Assembly (NCBI GenBank): GCA_008921705.1
Contig: VFFE01007653.1
Coordinates: forward strand, 1,937,529-2,001,528
Reading direction: 5' to 3'
Source of the DNA: Burhinus oedicnemus
Lineage: Eukaryota > Chordata > Aves > Charadriiformes > Burhinidae
DNA length: 64,000 nucleotides
How positions within the stretch are numbered: position 1 is the first letter of the stretch; each line of letters starts with the position of its first letter. Positions 25,101 to 33,201 of the stretch are shown here, piece after piece. The notes under the pieces are model-generated. The model did no database searches and had not been told where the DNA came from. It saw nothing but the letters and a program-made list of their open reading frames with translations. A program made the translations under genes and the position numbers.

Positions 25101-28100
25101 TAATTCTGCTACCTTTTATATTCTAGGGAACGTTTGGATTTATGTACTCACAGATGCACTTGAAGCTATGTGTGCTATTTTGCTGTTCTCTTTGGTCTTT
25201 GGAGTTACTGTGCACTATATTCCCTATTGTTTCTTTTCTTAGCATAGCAGGCGTTTCTGTTTTCTCTTTAAAAAATCAAAGGGTTGGGGAAGCAAGCATT
25301 CTCTACTTCATGTATATACCATCTCGCCATTGTTCTTCTTCCTTCTGCTTTCTGATCTCCCCCCAGCCTCTTTTTTTCTCTTGTCCCAGTCTCACTTTCA
25401 CACGTATTCAGTATCTTGCCTGGTTGCTTTGTCATCTGCTTCCACTGTTTCCATACTGTTCATGTTCCATTTTATTATGTTCCTTTCACTGTGCAGGCTG
25501 GTTTCTCCTTACCTCCAGCCTCCTTACAGGCAATCCGAACAACTACTAGGACAGGAAGCAAAAAATAAGTATATGGACTGATGCTGCTTTTAGTGGAAAC
25601 ACCAAGGGAGAGCCACAGGTTCTGAAACTATTACATGAACCACTTAAGGGAATGTTTCAAACAGAGTAGCATTGCAGCCAGACGTACTTGGTAAGGTACA
25701 TGACTGTAGGGATTCAAATGGGAATTTAGAAGTGTCTCAAAGTTTAATTTCCCTCTGAAATAGACCCTTTCTTTTGGAAGAAACCTGGTATCTCTTTACC
25801 AGGCAATAAGGCAACTTAATGTGTTTGTGAACAGAGAAACTGAGTCTCATCTCCAGTTTTTAAATAGGATAATACTGCTTATTTTGGATCTCTGATAAAA
25901 AGATTCAGATGTAAGCTTCCAGATTTCAGAAAATGGCTTTTACGTTAGGTTCTGTCAAATTGTCACCATTAAAAAAACCAAAAAGTTACCCACATTTGAC
26001 AAAATAGCTATTAGTATGAGTATCTAATGGAAGAACTGTCAATATCTATCACTCTTCTGTTTTCTTCCATTGCAGCTCCTGTGAAGAATGTTAGAACACT
26101 ACCTAAGGATGGCAAGTTGTGGGTAGGGTGGACTGCTCCTACCAGTTATGTTCTTAAATATGTGATCGAATGGTGTCTGGTGTCCAACAGCTCAGACTGC
26201 ATCATAGAATGGCAGAACGAACCAGGAAGTGTTCAAGGAACATACTTAAAAGGTATTTAGCTCATAAGCCTGCAAATACTTCGTAGAACACTCTAAAAAA
26301 AAAAAAAAACGTAATAAGTATCCTCAAAGTGAGAAACATCCTCATGCTGACTAGAATTTTATTGTAGGACAGGAATCTGGGATAATGCTGACAGCTTCTC
26401 TTAGTTTATCATGGCTGTGGAAGTATCTATATTTTTGCCAAATACAAAACTGTATGTAATCTTGCATTTTGAAATTTATATTATGTAACAGTGAGGGTTT
26501 TGTCTGCATCTCATTCTTGGAAACCATTATAATAGTGAAAAGGCTGAGTTCCTTCAAACTCATTCTCTGAGCCCTCTTTCAGTTCAGACTATGAAACTTG
26601 ACCAGCTTTACAGTTCTTTTCAGATTATGATCCGTAGTTCAAATCGATACTTTGGGGGTTCAGTGATGCAGACGGATAAAGGCTTTTTATTTAAAATAAA
26701 TTAGAAAAAAACAGACTTCTATGAAGTCTGTTTATTAAATTTAACAGTTGAATGTGAACCATTATATTGTTCCTTTAGTTAATATTTTGGAACAATATAT
26801 CAATGAGCTCTAGAAAAAAATAGTCAGCTGCAAGTGCATCTAATAAAACAGCCAAAACCCAGAACCCTATTATCTGAGGTAAATGAGAAGAATGGTGAGG
26901 AATTTGACTGTCTGTGAAACAACACGTTTTAAATTCCTTTTATTAGGTGATATAAAGCCGTTCAAGTGTTACTTGATAACTGTGTATCCTCTATATGCTG
27001 ATGGTCAGGGAAGTGGACAGTCTGTGAAGGCTTATCTTCAGCAGGATCGTAAGTACAAAATAGTCATCTCGGAGCACATAAACTGACTTTCTTGACTAAA
27101 AATAATGAGACATTTGCTTTAATGTGGACTTTGTAATGAAAAATGCTCCCACACTTGAGGGTCACCTAACATAATTGATCTTGTCCCTTCTATTAACATC
27201 CATTCTGCTTATTTACAGTATTTAGGAGTTAAACAGATCTCTGTGGCTGACTCTTTCCTTTTTTCCAACCTTTATCAATCAGATAATTTGTTTTATTGGT
27301 ATAGTAAAATTTCTATGCCGATTTATTTTAAATTTCAAGTATGAAGCCAAGACTAATTAACTTCCATTGAAGATTTCCTGTGATCTGCTGATTACTGTTT
27401 TTCATATCTTTTTTCCTGGAGGCTTCTCTTCTGAAACATCTTTGGAGTTGCTATGTTGTCTGAAAATAATGCTTTGCAAATGACTTAGTCCAGCTATTCC
27501 ATTGAAGTTTTTACGTAGTAGAAATTCAGTGCTCATTAATACACAGCTTCTGTGGATGTGAGGGTGCCCAACAGAAACTAATCTTCATCTCCCATTACAG
27601 GTCCTTCAAAAGGACCAACTGTTCAGACAAAAAAAGTAGGAAAAGCTGAAGCTGTTTTGACATGGAACCATCTCACAGTGGATGAACAAAATGGATTTAT
27701 CAGAAGTTACACCATATTTTACAAAACTATTGATGGAAATGAAACAGGTAACAGAAAGCAGAGAAGTGCTTTGTGACGTTGAAGTATTCCATCTGTCTCC
27801 TTCCTATTACATGTTCCTGAAAAACAAGATACAGAGCAGAGTATGGCTGACAGTCTTTTCTGATGACATAAAGCTGATGTCTGAGGCATAGCTCTCCTCC
27901 ATACCGAACAGTCCCTAATAAAGAATTCAGAGCATTCAGTCTGTATATAACAGGGTACTGAGTTTAGTTTCTGAAAGCTGATTTGCAGAGATTGTGCTCC
28001 CATCTTTCTATCTAAATGCAGGGTGAGATCAAATAAAAAGGGACTTTTAATCCTCCTGGAGCTCCAGGTCAATAATGTTACTGATGTAAAACATCTTGTT

Positions 28101-31100
28101 TGAAGTGCATTTTAGTTCTCAGTAGTGTGTATGACTTGCACGCATAAGGCAGGGAGCTAGCACTATTCAAAAGTTTTTCTTTTTTAGATTTCCTTAAATT
28201 GGAAGGGCCAATTACTTATGCCTACCCTACTTTTTGTTATTTCTAGTTAACCACGTTTTTTCCTAGTTAGTAACTAGCTGTTTCTAGTTAGGCATGTATT
28301 CTGCTTATTAGAGATCTTTAAGCCTCAACTTTTCTACTAGTTTAGTTTGTAGCTACATTCTGGGGGAAAAAACACCCACACAGGAAATTAACACATAAAA
28401 TGTCATCAAGAAAGAGACTAAATTCAAACACTTGAACAGAAACAAATGTACCTCAGCATTTCTTGTACAAGTTTGTAGTCTTTGTGTCTGTTTTATTTTC
28501 CATATAGCCATGCATTCTACTAAAACTATCTTGTGCATCTGAAGACACGATGTCCTAATGCTACTGTGTTTGTGGAGATCTAATAAATTGTACAGAAAAC
28601 TAGTATAAATTTTTTCCTCTCTTTAGCTGTGACAGTGGATCCTTCCAAGACAGAGTATACCCTTTCTTCTCTTACCAGTGACACACTGTATACTGTGCGG
28701 ATGATGGCATACACAGATGAAGGAGGCAGGAGTGGTCCTGATTTTACATTCACTACACAAAAATTTGGTAAGGAAGAGTGGCACAATTAGTAGAAGTAGG
28801 AAGTAATGTTGCAACAGTATGGCAATGCTCTGTGCAGGATCTGATAGGAGGGCAAGGTGGTTTTATTTAAAAGAAAAGGTTTCAGCTGCAGTCATACTCA
28901 CAAGGTGTGTGATATCCACGTAGCCTGTCTACTACTCAATCACAAAGAGTTAGTTTGGTCAGGATTTCTTCTGGTTGTACAGAGGACAGGCTATCCTCTG
29001 CAGGTCTCCTGGGTTGCTCTTCTCTGTTGGCAAACATGATGGTTTTGGATGTGTTTTGTGTATACTTTAGGTTATAGTGTTCTTTTGCCCCAACATGGTG
29101 TGAGTCATTAGGATTTCAGTGCCTTTGTCTTCTCTTCTGGTGTCTGATGGCTCCTGCCCTGGTCTTAAAGAGTCCAGAGTCTTTGTTTTAATCTGAAGTT
29201 ATGTAGGCCTTATAATCCTGATACAGGTGTCCTGAGGAGCTGCAGAGCTGTGCTGGGATCTTGATCCGTTCATCTAGGTGCCAGTCAGCACATGTAATTC
29301 TTACAACCCTTCCTCGGGTTCCTCATTCTTATTCGTATCCCTATTAAAGTTTGCTCCAGTTCTTTACAGAGACTAATTTTGAAGAGTTAAATTTAATGTA
29401 TGTTCAGCTATAGAGAGTGCTTCCTATTTGTAATGGTAAGAGCAACAACATTAACTGAACTTAGTTGTAGAAATTACTTGTTTAGATTAAGCAGTGTTTT
29501 ATATTTTTTTTCTGATAGTTTTGCTCTTCCCTAAGCGTTCTGTAAGCTTTACTTTAAGAAAGTATATGACATTGGAAGGAATGCATAACAGTAATGCAAC
29601 ATTAAATGTTTGCAGGCAGAGGATATTTTCATGTAAAGAATAAGCTGATGGATGACTAGTGACTTTGCTTGCATTACTTACTTGACCATGGTGTTGTTAT
29701 GGCAGGCAGTAGGCCACTGAAACACCTGGACCACAGATGAATTCACATAGATGTTACTGTCATATCTGCCCAAACTGTAAAATTACTTGCTCTGTCAGTA
29801 TTACAGCTTCTAGAGCAACCTGTGTTTTTTGTTGATGCAAGGTATTAGGTGGCTGGGACAGAGCTTTTTATGTTTTCACCAACAGGCTCTTTTCATATGG
29901 TGAAGAAGTTCTTCTGAAGGTGAAGCTTAAGACTGAGGGATGTGGTGTATTCAGTTGCAGATTCTCCCTGTCCCTTTGGGAATGTGTGCTGCTGCTGAGT
30001 TCCTTAAATGACAAAGTGGTCTATAACTGCTTCTCTTCATTTTCTTCAGGGAAAGGAGAAATTGAAGCCATAGTTGTACCTGTGTGTCTAGCGTTCCTCT
30101 TGATTGTGCTCCTTGGAGTTTTGTTTTGTTTCAACAAACGTGACTTGTAAGTATAAATGAAGCCTTTCTCTTAGGCTAGTGATATTTCTGGGCGTAACAG
30201 AGAGATGGCAATAATTCAATACAAACAAGTAATTATTCTGCAGTTAGATCAGAAAAAGAAGGTAAAACACATATGTTGATTGGTGATAAACATTTTTGTG
30301 TTTTCCTGGAGAAATCAGGGCCTCTTTAGATACTAATTTCTGACTGTTAACGATTAGCACACAAACTAAATGTTCTGTGATTCAGTCCTGCAAGGAAATT
30401 CCTGCTTTTCTTGCTAGAGTTGGTCAGGATCAGGTGTGTTATGTTTTGATCAGGATAATACTCTCTGTGTTGTTTTCTTAGTCATATGAGAGTAGAATGA
30501 TGGTTCCTAGTTTGTGAAGCACAGAAGGTCTGTTTGCTGGTTGTATTTGAGCTATTTAATTACAGCGTTGGCAAACATTAAGCTTTACAGCCAAAAAAAT
30601 TAGGCAGACAACTTATCTACCTTGCATAACATCAGTCAAACTCTGTGCCTATTTACTGTCTCCTGGGAAACATCCTGCCTCCTCTTGCTTCCTGTACCCC
30701 AGAGCTCTTGGCTGTGGCTTTATCTGAGAGCTTATTGCAGAAGTGTTTTCCCTTGCAAAGGAGTAGCACCTCTTCCATGTCCCCAGTCAACTATCTTTTC
30801 TTTCTAATGAAAGACTGTATTTTGTACCCTTTTCCTTCTGACCTCCCTGCTGCTCCTGAAATCAGTTCTTAATGGACATCAGTTGAAAAGCCTATCTTGC
30901 AATGTTTTTCACAGTTCTCCTACAGAGGTTTTGTTGTTGGGGCGTGTTTATAAGCAGCAGGATAGATGCATCAGTTTCCAAGTTATTTTGGTTGAAGATG
31001 ATTTATCTACAGAAACTTCGGTTGTTAAGTAACAGTTACTACATTTGTAAATTTAAGAGTTCGGCGTTACAAAAGACTAAGCAAGTTTTTCTTCAAATAT

Positions 31101-33201
31101 TTTCATTTTATTTTTAGCTGTGAAATTTGCTTAGACTTCAACAGCTGTGATATTCATAGTTGTCTTCAAGAAGCCACAGTATATTTTTATACTGACATGC
31201 ATCATAGACTTTACCTAAATAATTGCTCTGTAGGTTCTAGAGTGTTGTAAATGTGAAAATCCCTCACTAACCGTTACTGTTTGTTGGTTTGCCATATGTT
31301 GGATAGCTACATCTAAGCTACATCTAATGTATGGAGGAGTTCTAAGTGCAGTGCTGTGTTTTGCTACATAGTACAGCTTCCTACAAAGATGCAGAGAAGT
31401 GCAGGAAGCATTCCTATTTGGAAATACATAGCAATTTTGCAAGAGTATTTAAGGGAGTGGTGTCCTGGATTATGCAGTACTTGCTATCAAGAATAGGAAT
31501 TTGAGGAGTGCATCTTGTAATTTTATTCTGGTTTTAATTCATTACAGAATTAAAAAGCATATCTGGCCTATTGTCCCTGATCCATCCAAGAGTAACATTG
31601 CTCAGTGGTCTCCTCAGGTTCCAGCTAAGGTAATACTCACCTTTCTGCATCGTGTATCTTCCTAGTCCACAAGGTTTCAAATAAACTAACCACTGGGAGT
31701 CTTCTGTCTTCTAGCACACACAGATTTCAAGGAAAAAAACAATGGATGTTCATGACATTGTGATATGATACGTTTAAAAGACTTCATTGCATCAGTAAAT
31801 TCAGCATTAGAAATACATGGCCCTTAGCACAAGTTCACAGGGTAGAGCAGGCTTTAACATTGTTGAATTATATTCAGTTTACTAGTTGGAAGGGTCAAGC
31901 CATAATTATTTTACTCATTCACAGGAAATCAGGATTAAGGAAAGAGAATGATTCCCATTCTTAAAACCTTGAAGTGACTTGTTTGCCCAGTTAAGTCATG
32001 AATAAGAGAGAAAGGTCTAATTGATCCTCATGGATGAGGGGATGGCAGGAAAATTTATGCCCCATGTGACGTGAATGACGTAGCAAATTCTGTTCGATAA
32101 ACTGTGGCTAATTTCTTGTGAAGAAGTGCTGTGATGTTCAACACATTATTGGAAGTAATGTATGTATGGCCTCAATATAGAATGTTCCTGTGCTGCACAG
32201 CAAATAGTTCTATGTTTACAGCTCTTAAGAATAATTAAAATTAAAGCAAGGCTTGCACATCCAGTATGGTTTTAGAATAGCTGCATAATTAAGACTTTGT
32301 ATTGGAAACAAAGCTACGTCCTTCATTTTCTAACAGACGCTTTTGAGATACTGCCAAACTTAGAAGAAAACTTACAGGAAGAAACTTGAAACAATTACAG
32401 AATAAAATTCAGATATTTAATGAGGGTTTTGATTTTTAACCTTCCTCTTAGGCAACATCCATCTCTTTCTTTCAGCATAACTTTAGTTCCAAAGATCAGA
32501 TGTACCCAGAAGGCAGCTTTACAGATGTAAGCGTCGTAGAAATAGAAGCTGATGACAAGAAGTCTTTTTCAGAACAAGATCTAAAACCCTTTGACTTGCT
32601 TAAAAAGGAAAAAAGTACTTCAGAAGGGCACAGCAGTGGTATTGGAGGATCCTCGTGCATGTCTTCTCCTAGGCAAAGCGTCTCTGACAGTGACGAAGGT
32701 GAAACAACGCAAAACACTTCAAGCACTGTACAGTATTCAACTGTAGTACTTAATGGCTACAGAGACCAAACACCTGTACAAGTCTTTTCAAGGTCTGAGT
32801 CAACTCAGCCACTGCTAGATTCAGAAGAGAGATCAGAGGATCATGCTGGAGGAGGTGACAGTACAACACAGAGGCAGCAGTATTTCAAACAAAATGGTGG
32901 TCAGGAAGAAACCAACCTAGACAGGCCATGCTTTGAAAGAACAAAGCAAATTACTCCTGCTAATGAGGAGGATCTTGCGGGATTTGCACAACTGCAGATC
33001 TCAGGTCAGAGTTCACAGCCATTGGGCCTTGGGCTGGAAGAAAATGGCCAGGAAGCTGCTCTGCCAGATGTTTTACAGACAAGTATTGAAGGACAAACTG
33101 TGAGACCTGAAACAGTGGAAGGAAATCCACCATCAGTTGATGAAATGCCAAAAAGTTACCTCCCGCAGACTGTGAGACAAGGGGGCTACATGCCTCAGTG
33201 A
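7047..33201 (+). CDS. IL6ST: Interleukin-6 receptor subunit beta (gp130), complete coding span, 15 coding exons
   Basis: IL6ST is the shared signal-transducing receptor for the IL-6 cytokine family and acts at the plasma membrane with JAK1/JAK2/TYK2 and STAT3. The spliced frame is 919 residues, against 918 in human. In order it has: a signal peptide (about 1-22), an Ig-like domain (about 26-126), a cytokine-binding module (about 127-328) with WSDWS at 314-318, three membrane-proximal fibronectin III domains (about 329-618), a transmembrane helix (about 626-646), box 1 (W657-P658 to P661-D-P663) and a 273-residue tail. The tail keeps the SHP2/SOCS3 site YSTV (Y765), STAT3 sites YRDQ (Y773), YFKQ (Y814), YLPQ (Y906) and YMPQ (Y916), and a dileucine internalisation motif at 791-792. 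Every intron obeys GT-AG and all phases join without a frameshift. The downstream neighbour, IL31RA, is convergent. Entries below give the single exons. Confidence 0.97.
7114..8225 (+). other. IL6ST: IL6ST intron (non-coding)
   Basis: This 1.1 kb intron separates the signal-peptide and Ig-domain exons. It ends in a T-rich polypyrimidine tract and TTTAG acceptor at 8225. No repeat or extra exon was recognised. Confidence 0.8.
8226..8537 (+). CDS. IL6ST: IL6ST coding exon 2: Ig-like domain D1
   Basis: This 312-nt exon encodes residues 23-126 and the first base of 127. It is the N-terminal Ig-like domain that contacts cytokine in the hexameric IL-6 complex. The Ig pattern is visible: cysteines in the B and F strands (FTALC and LTCNI), a tryptophan in IIWKIK, and several N-x-S/T sites (for example NFT, NES, NRT and NDT). 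The donor is GGCT/GTAAGT. Confidence 0.95.
8538..10317 (+). other. IL6ST: IL6ST intron (non-coding)
   Basis: This is 1.8 kb of AT-rich intron. A 113-codon open frame at 9859-10200 has no recognisable domain and lacks splice or conservation signals, so it is taken as chance. Confidence 0.75.
10318..10450 (+). CDS. IL6ST: IL6ST coding exon 3: cytokine-binding module D2, first half
   Basis: This 133-nt exon covers residues 127-170. It opens with the family hallmark [10 protein letters not shown], followed by the second conserved cysteine and tryptophan in TCTWNPG, which marks the N-terminal half of a class I cytokine-receptor homology region. It ends inside a tryptophan codon before GTAAGT. Confidence 0.95.
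10806..10881 (+). repeat. CR1 LINE 3'-end fragment
   Basis: Short intronic remnant of a CR1 3' terminus. It carries the characteristic stretch 'ctttaaaggtctcttccaac' followed by a degraded copy of the 8-bp ATTCT-type tail. It is old and truncated to under 100 bp, in sense with IL6ST. Confidence 0.7.
10882..11706 (+). other. IL6ST: Remainder of IL6ST intron (non-coding)
   Basis: The intron begins at 10451 and holds the CR1 fragment at 10806-10881. From there to the acceptor ATTTAG at 11706 I see no other identifiable element. Confidence 0.7.
11707..11867 (+). CDS. IL6ST: IL6ST coding exon 4: cytokine-binding module D2, second half
   Basis: This 161-nt exon covers residues 171-224. It includes the conserved strand [19 protein letters not shown], the avian counterpart of the gp130 'EVWVEAENALGK' segment, and ends at the hinge to D3. 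The donor is GAGATTG/GTAACT. Confidence 0.95.
12212..12363 (+). CDS. IL6ST: IL6ST coding exon 5: cytokine-binding module D3, first half
   Basis: This 152-nt exon covers residues 225-275. It starts with the proline-rich hinge [10 protein letters not shown], then the fibronectin-like LKLTWEN strand and NIRYRT. It ends in phase 0 at CAG/GTAATA. Confidence 0.95.
12730..13479 (+). mobile_element. CR1 LINE, 5'-truncated, sense orientation
   Basis: About 750 bp of CR1 lies in the intron between IL6ST coding exons 5 and 6. It starts within the reverse-transcriptase ORF. A degenerate RT C-terminus can be read, with a region around [13 protein letters not shown] and [11 protein letters not shown] typical of CR1. 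It runs through the 3' UTR to a 'gattctaagattctg' tail near 13479. The frame is broken near 12830-12960, so the element is dead. It belongs to the same subgroup as the minus-strand copy at 46029-46933. Confidence 0.85.
13480..14869 (+). other. IL6ST: IL6ST intron remainder (non-coding)
   Basis: Sequence between the CR1 copy and coding exon 6. It contains a short TG-rich run near 14203-14220. The 114-codon frame at 14047-14391 has no recognisable product. No other feature was seen before the acceptor TTACAG at 14869. Confidence 0.7.
14870..15029 (+). CDS. IL6ST: IL6ST coding exon 6: D3 second half with WSXWS motif
   Basis: This 160-nt exon covers residues 276-328. It holds the class I cytokine-receptor signature WSDWS (314-318) in the context GYWSDWSEE, preceded by the conserved IRCMKEDG strand. 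The motif completes the tryptophan-arginine ladder of the cytokine-binding module. The donor follows GAAGATA at 15029. Confidence 0.97.
15512..15688 (+). mobile_element. Avian endogenous-retrovirus-type LTR, left part (interrupted solo LTR, piece 1)
   Basis: The stretch begins TGTGGTGAGTTGACC, which I recognise as the start of a common neoavian LTR. It continues to 'gctcaaggaaatt', where a CR1 insertion cuts it. The LTR resumes near 16662 and again near 18500, so 15512-18719 is one LTR broken into three pieces. No internal viral genes are present. Confidence 0.75.
15689..16661 (+). mobile_element. CR1 LINE inserted into the LTR (first insertion)
   Basis: A 5'-truncated CR1 of about 970 bp. 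It encodes a degenerate RT C-terminus, including a region around [13 protein letters not shown] and [11 protein letters not shown]. The CR1 3' UTR follows and ends in 'ccattgtatgagtctatgg'. The LTR sequence resumes immediately after. The short direct repeat AATT (15685-15688 and 16662-16665) flanks it as a target-site duplication. Frame breaks show it is not active. Confidence 0.85.
16662..17359 (+). mobile_element. Solo LTR, middle part (piece 2)
   Basis: The LTR continues after the first CR1 with 'aattaatttaatttattgcc' and runs through a GC-rich U3-like section. That section contains repeated 'gctgcag' and 'ctccag' words and an exact 19-bp tandem duplication at 16960-16997. It breaks off at 'tttctctcact', where the second CR1 starts. 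Overlapping open frames here on both strands reflect base composition, not genes. Confidence 0.75.
16960..16997 (+). repeat. 19-bp tandem duplication inside the LTR
   Basis: Two exact back-to-back copies of the unit 'gcagctcttcccaccggct' at 16960-16978 and 16979-16997, with a partial third copy starting at 16998. Confidence 0.9.
17360..18499 (+). mobile_element. CR1 LINE inserted into the LTR (second insertion)
   Basis: About 1.14 kb of CR1 in sense orientation, starting inside the RT domain at [15 protein letters not shown]. It carries the conserved RT block [14 protein letters not shown] near 17540-17575. It then runs through the RT C-terminus ([18 protein letters not shown]) to the 3' end 'cttccaacccctgtgattct'. 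The RT frame is broken near 17640. It shares its 3' end with the minus-strand copy at 46934. Confidence 0.88.
18500..18719 (+). mobile_element. Solo LTR, right part (piece 3)
   Basis: The LTR resumes with 'cttcttaaatatgttatcac' and continues to 'aacctgataca'. The likely boundary is the CA at 18718-18719, giving a TG...CA element. The five bases after it (GGTGT) resemble the five before the left end (GGTAC), a possible degraded target-site duplication. The joined LTR would be about 1.1 kb. Confidence 0.65.
18720..23502 (+). other. IL6ST: IL6ST large intron remainder (non-coding)
   Basis: 4.8 kb of AT-rich sequence between the interrupted LTR and coding exon 7. A 137-codon open frame at 19491-19904 shows no recognisable domain and is not called. 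There is an A-run at 23400-23415. I found no RNA gene or identifiable repeat. The acceptor CATCAG ends at 23502. Confidence 0.65.
23503..23585 (+). CDS. IL6ST: IL6ST coding exon 7: start of fibronectin III domain D4
   Basis: An 83-nt exon for residues 329-356, beginning [11 protein letters not shown] and ending VHLMWK in phase 0. This aligns with the gp130 segment that starts the first membrane-proximal fibronectin domain. The donor is AAG/GTAAAG. Confidence 0.92.
23586..24741 (+). other. IL6ST: IL6ST intron (non-coding)
   Basis: 1.16 kb intron. It contains a perfect inverted repeat at 24320-24344 (11-bp arms, 3-nt spacer TAG). No other element was recognised. Confidence 0.8.
24742..24961 (+). 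CDS. IL6ST: IL6ST coding exon 8: fibronectin III domain D4, remainder
   Basis: A 220-nt exon for residues 357-429. [18 protein letters not shown] matches the conserved gp130 'PPFEANGKILDYEV' strand. It ends in the D4-D5 linker. Glycosylation sites NVS, NLT and NGT are present. The donor is AAAG/GTTAGT, slightly weaker than its neighbours. Confidence 0.95.
24962..26075 (+). other. IL6ST: IL6ST intron (non-coding)
   Basis: 1.1 kb intron. The pyrimidine-rich stretch at 25320-25540 gives a 135-codon frame (25142-25549) rich in S, F and L that reflects composition, not a gene. The acceptor TTGCAG ends at 26075. Confidence 0.8.
26076..26252 (+). CDS. IL6ST: IL6ST coding exon 9: fibronectin III domain D5, first half
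   Basis: A 177-nt exon for residues 430-488. It includes LWVGWTAP and [14 protein letters not shown], the avian form of the conserved gp130 'KYILEWCVLSDKAPC' region. The donor is AAAG/GTATTT. The corresponding IL31RA exon was not found in the window. Confidence 0.95.
26253..26946 (+). other. IL6ST: IL6ST intron with a perfect inverted repeat
   Basis: 0.7 kb intron. It contains an A-run at 26297-26309 and a perfect hairpin-forming inverted repeat at 26709-26733 (11-bp arms around TAT). Confidence 0.8.
26947..27048 (+). CDS. IL6ST: IL6ST coding exon 10: fibronectin III domain D5, second half
   Basis: A 102-nt exon for residues 489-522 with the strand [17 protein letters not shown]. It has the same length and phase as the IL31RA exon at 61619-61720. 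The donor is GATC/GTAAGT. Confidence 0.95.
27049..27600 (+). other. IL6ST: IL6ST intron (non-coding)
   Basis: 0.55 kb intron with no identifiable element. It ends CATTACAG. Confidence 0.85.
27601..27747 (+). CDS. IL6ST: IL6ST coding exon 11: fibronectin III domain D6, first half
   Basis: A 147-nt exon for residues 523-571. It includes the signature stretch [13 protein letters not shown] that is nearly invariant in gp130. The matching IL31RA exon at 60073-60219 has the same length and reads NGFICNYTIFYKP. The donor is ACAG/GTAACA. Confidence 0.95.
27748..28626 (+). other. IL6ST: IL6ST intron (non-coding)
   Basis: 0.88 kb intron. It has several TAGTTA-like repeats around 28240-28290 and no recognised repeat family. 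Confidence 0.8.
28627..28767 (+). CDS. IL6ST: IL6ST coding exon 12: fibronectin III domain D6, second half
   Basis: A 141-nt exon for residues 572-618. It includes [18 protein letters not shown] and [18 protein letters not shown], closely following gp130. The paralogous IL31RA exon at 57189-57329 is also 141 nt. The donor is TTTG/GTAAGG. Confidence 0.95.
28768..30049 (+). other. IL6ST: IL6ST intron (non-coding)
   Basis: 1.3 kb intron upstream of the transmembrane exon. No element was identified. It ends TTTCTTCAG. Confidence 0.8.
30050..30146 (+). CDS. IL6ST: IL6ST coding exon 13: transmembrane segment
   Basis: A 97-nt exon for residues 619-650. [19 protein letters not shown] runs into [10 protein letters not shown], a single hydrophobic helix (about 626-646) followed by a basic stop-transfer NKR. 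It is almost identical to mammalian gp130. The donor is TT/GTAAGT. Confidence 0.97.
30147..31547 (+). other. IL6ST: IL6ST intron (non-coding)
   Basis: 1.4 kb intron. The ACATCTAAGCT word is duplicated at about 31309-31325. Otherwise there is nothing recognisable. Confidence 0.8.
31548..31629 (+). CDS. IL6ST: IL6ST coding exon 14: box 1 (JAK-binding) region
   Basis: An 82-nt exon for residues 651-678. It carries box 1, [20 protein letters not shown], with the W and PxxPxP pattern that docks JAK kinases. It ends VPAK in phase 0. As I recall human gp130, the bird junction is a few residues shorter here (VPAK then HNF, where human has a PP-R element). Confidence 0.95.
31630..32475 (+). other. 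IL6ST: IL6ST last intron (non-coding)
   Basis: 0.85 kb intron. Pyrimidine tract and acceptor TTTCAG at 32475. No element was identified. Confidence 0.85.
32476..33201 (+). CDS. IL6ST: IL6ST coding exon 15: cytoplasmic signalling tail and stop
   Basis: A 726-nt exon for residues 679-919, stop TGA at 33199-33201. It contains the box-2-like acidic [12 protein letters not shown], the serine-rich [13 protein letters not shown] block, the SHP2/SOCS3 site YSTV (Y765), STAT-recruiting YxxQ sites (Y773, Y814, Y906 and Y916) and the dileucine internalisation motif in [11 protein letters not shown]. The protein ends GGYMPQ exactly as in mammals. The middle section, about residues 825-895, is the most diverged part. 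Confidence 0.97.
   Translation, partial: HNFSSKDQMYPEGSFTDVSVVEIEADDKKSFSEQDLKPFDLLKKEKSTSEGHSSGIGGSSCMSSPRQSVSDSDEGETTQNTSSTVQYSTVVLNGYRDQTPVQVFSRSESTQPLLDSEERSEDHAGGGDSTTQRQQYFKQNGGQEETNLDRPCFERTKQITPANEEDLAGFAQLQISGQSSQPLGLGLEENGQEAALPDVLQTSIEGQTVRPETVEGNPPSVDEMPKSYLPQTVRQGGYMPQ

Noticed and set aside
25142..25581. 135-codon frame rich in hydrophobic residues, resembling a membrane protein
   Set aside because: It comes from a pyrimidine-rich intron tract, where TTT/CTT/TCT codons mimic membrane segments. No family resemblance.
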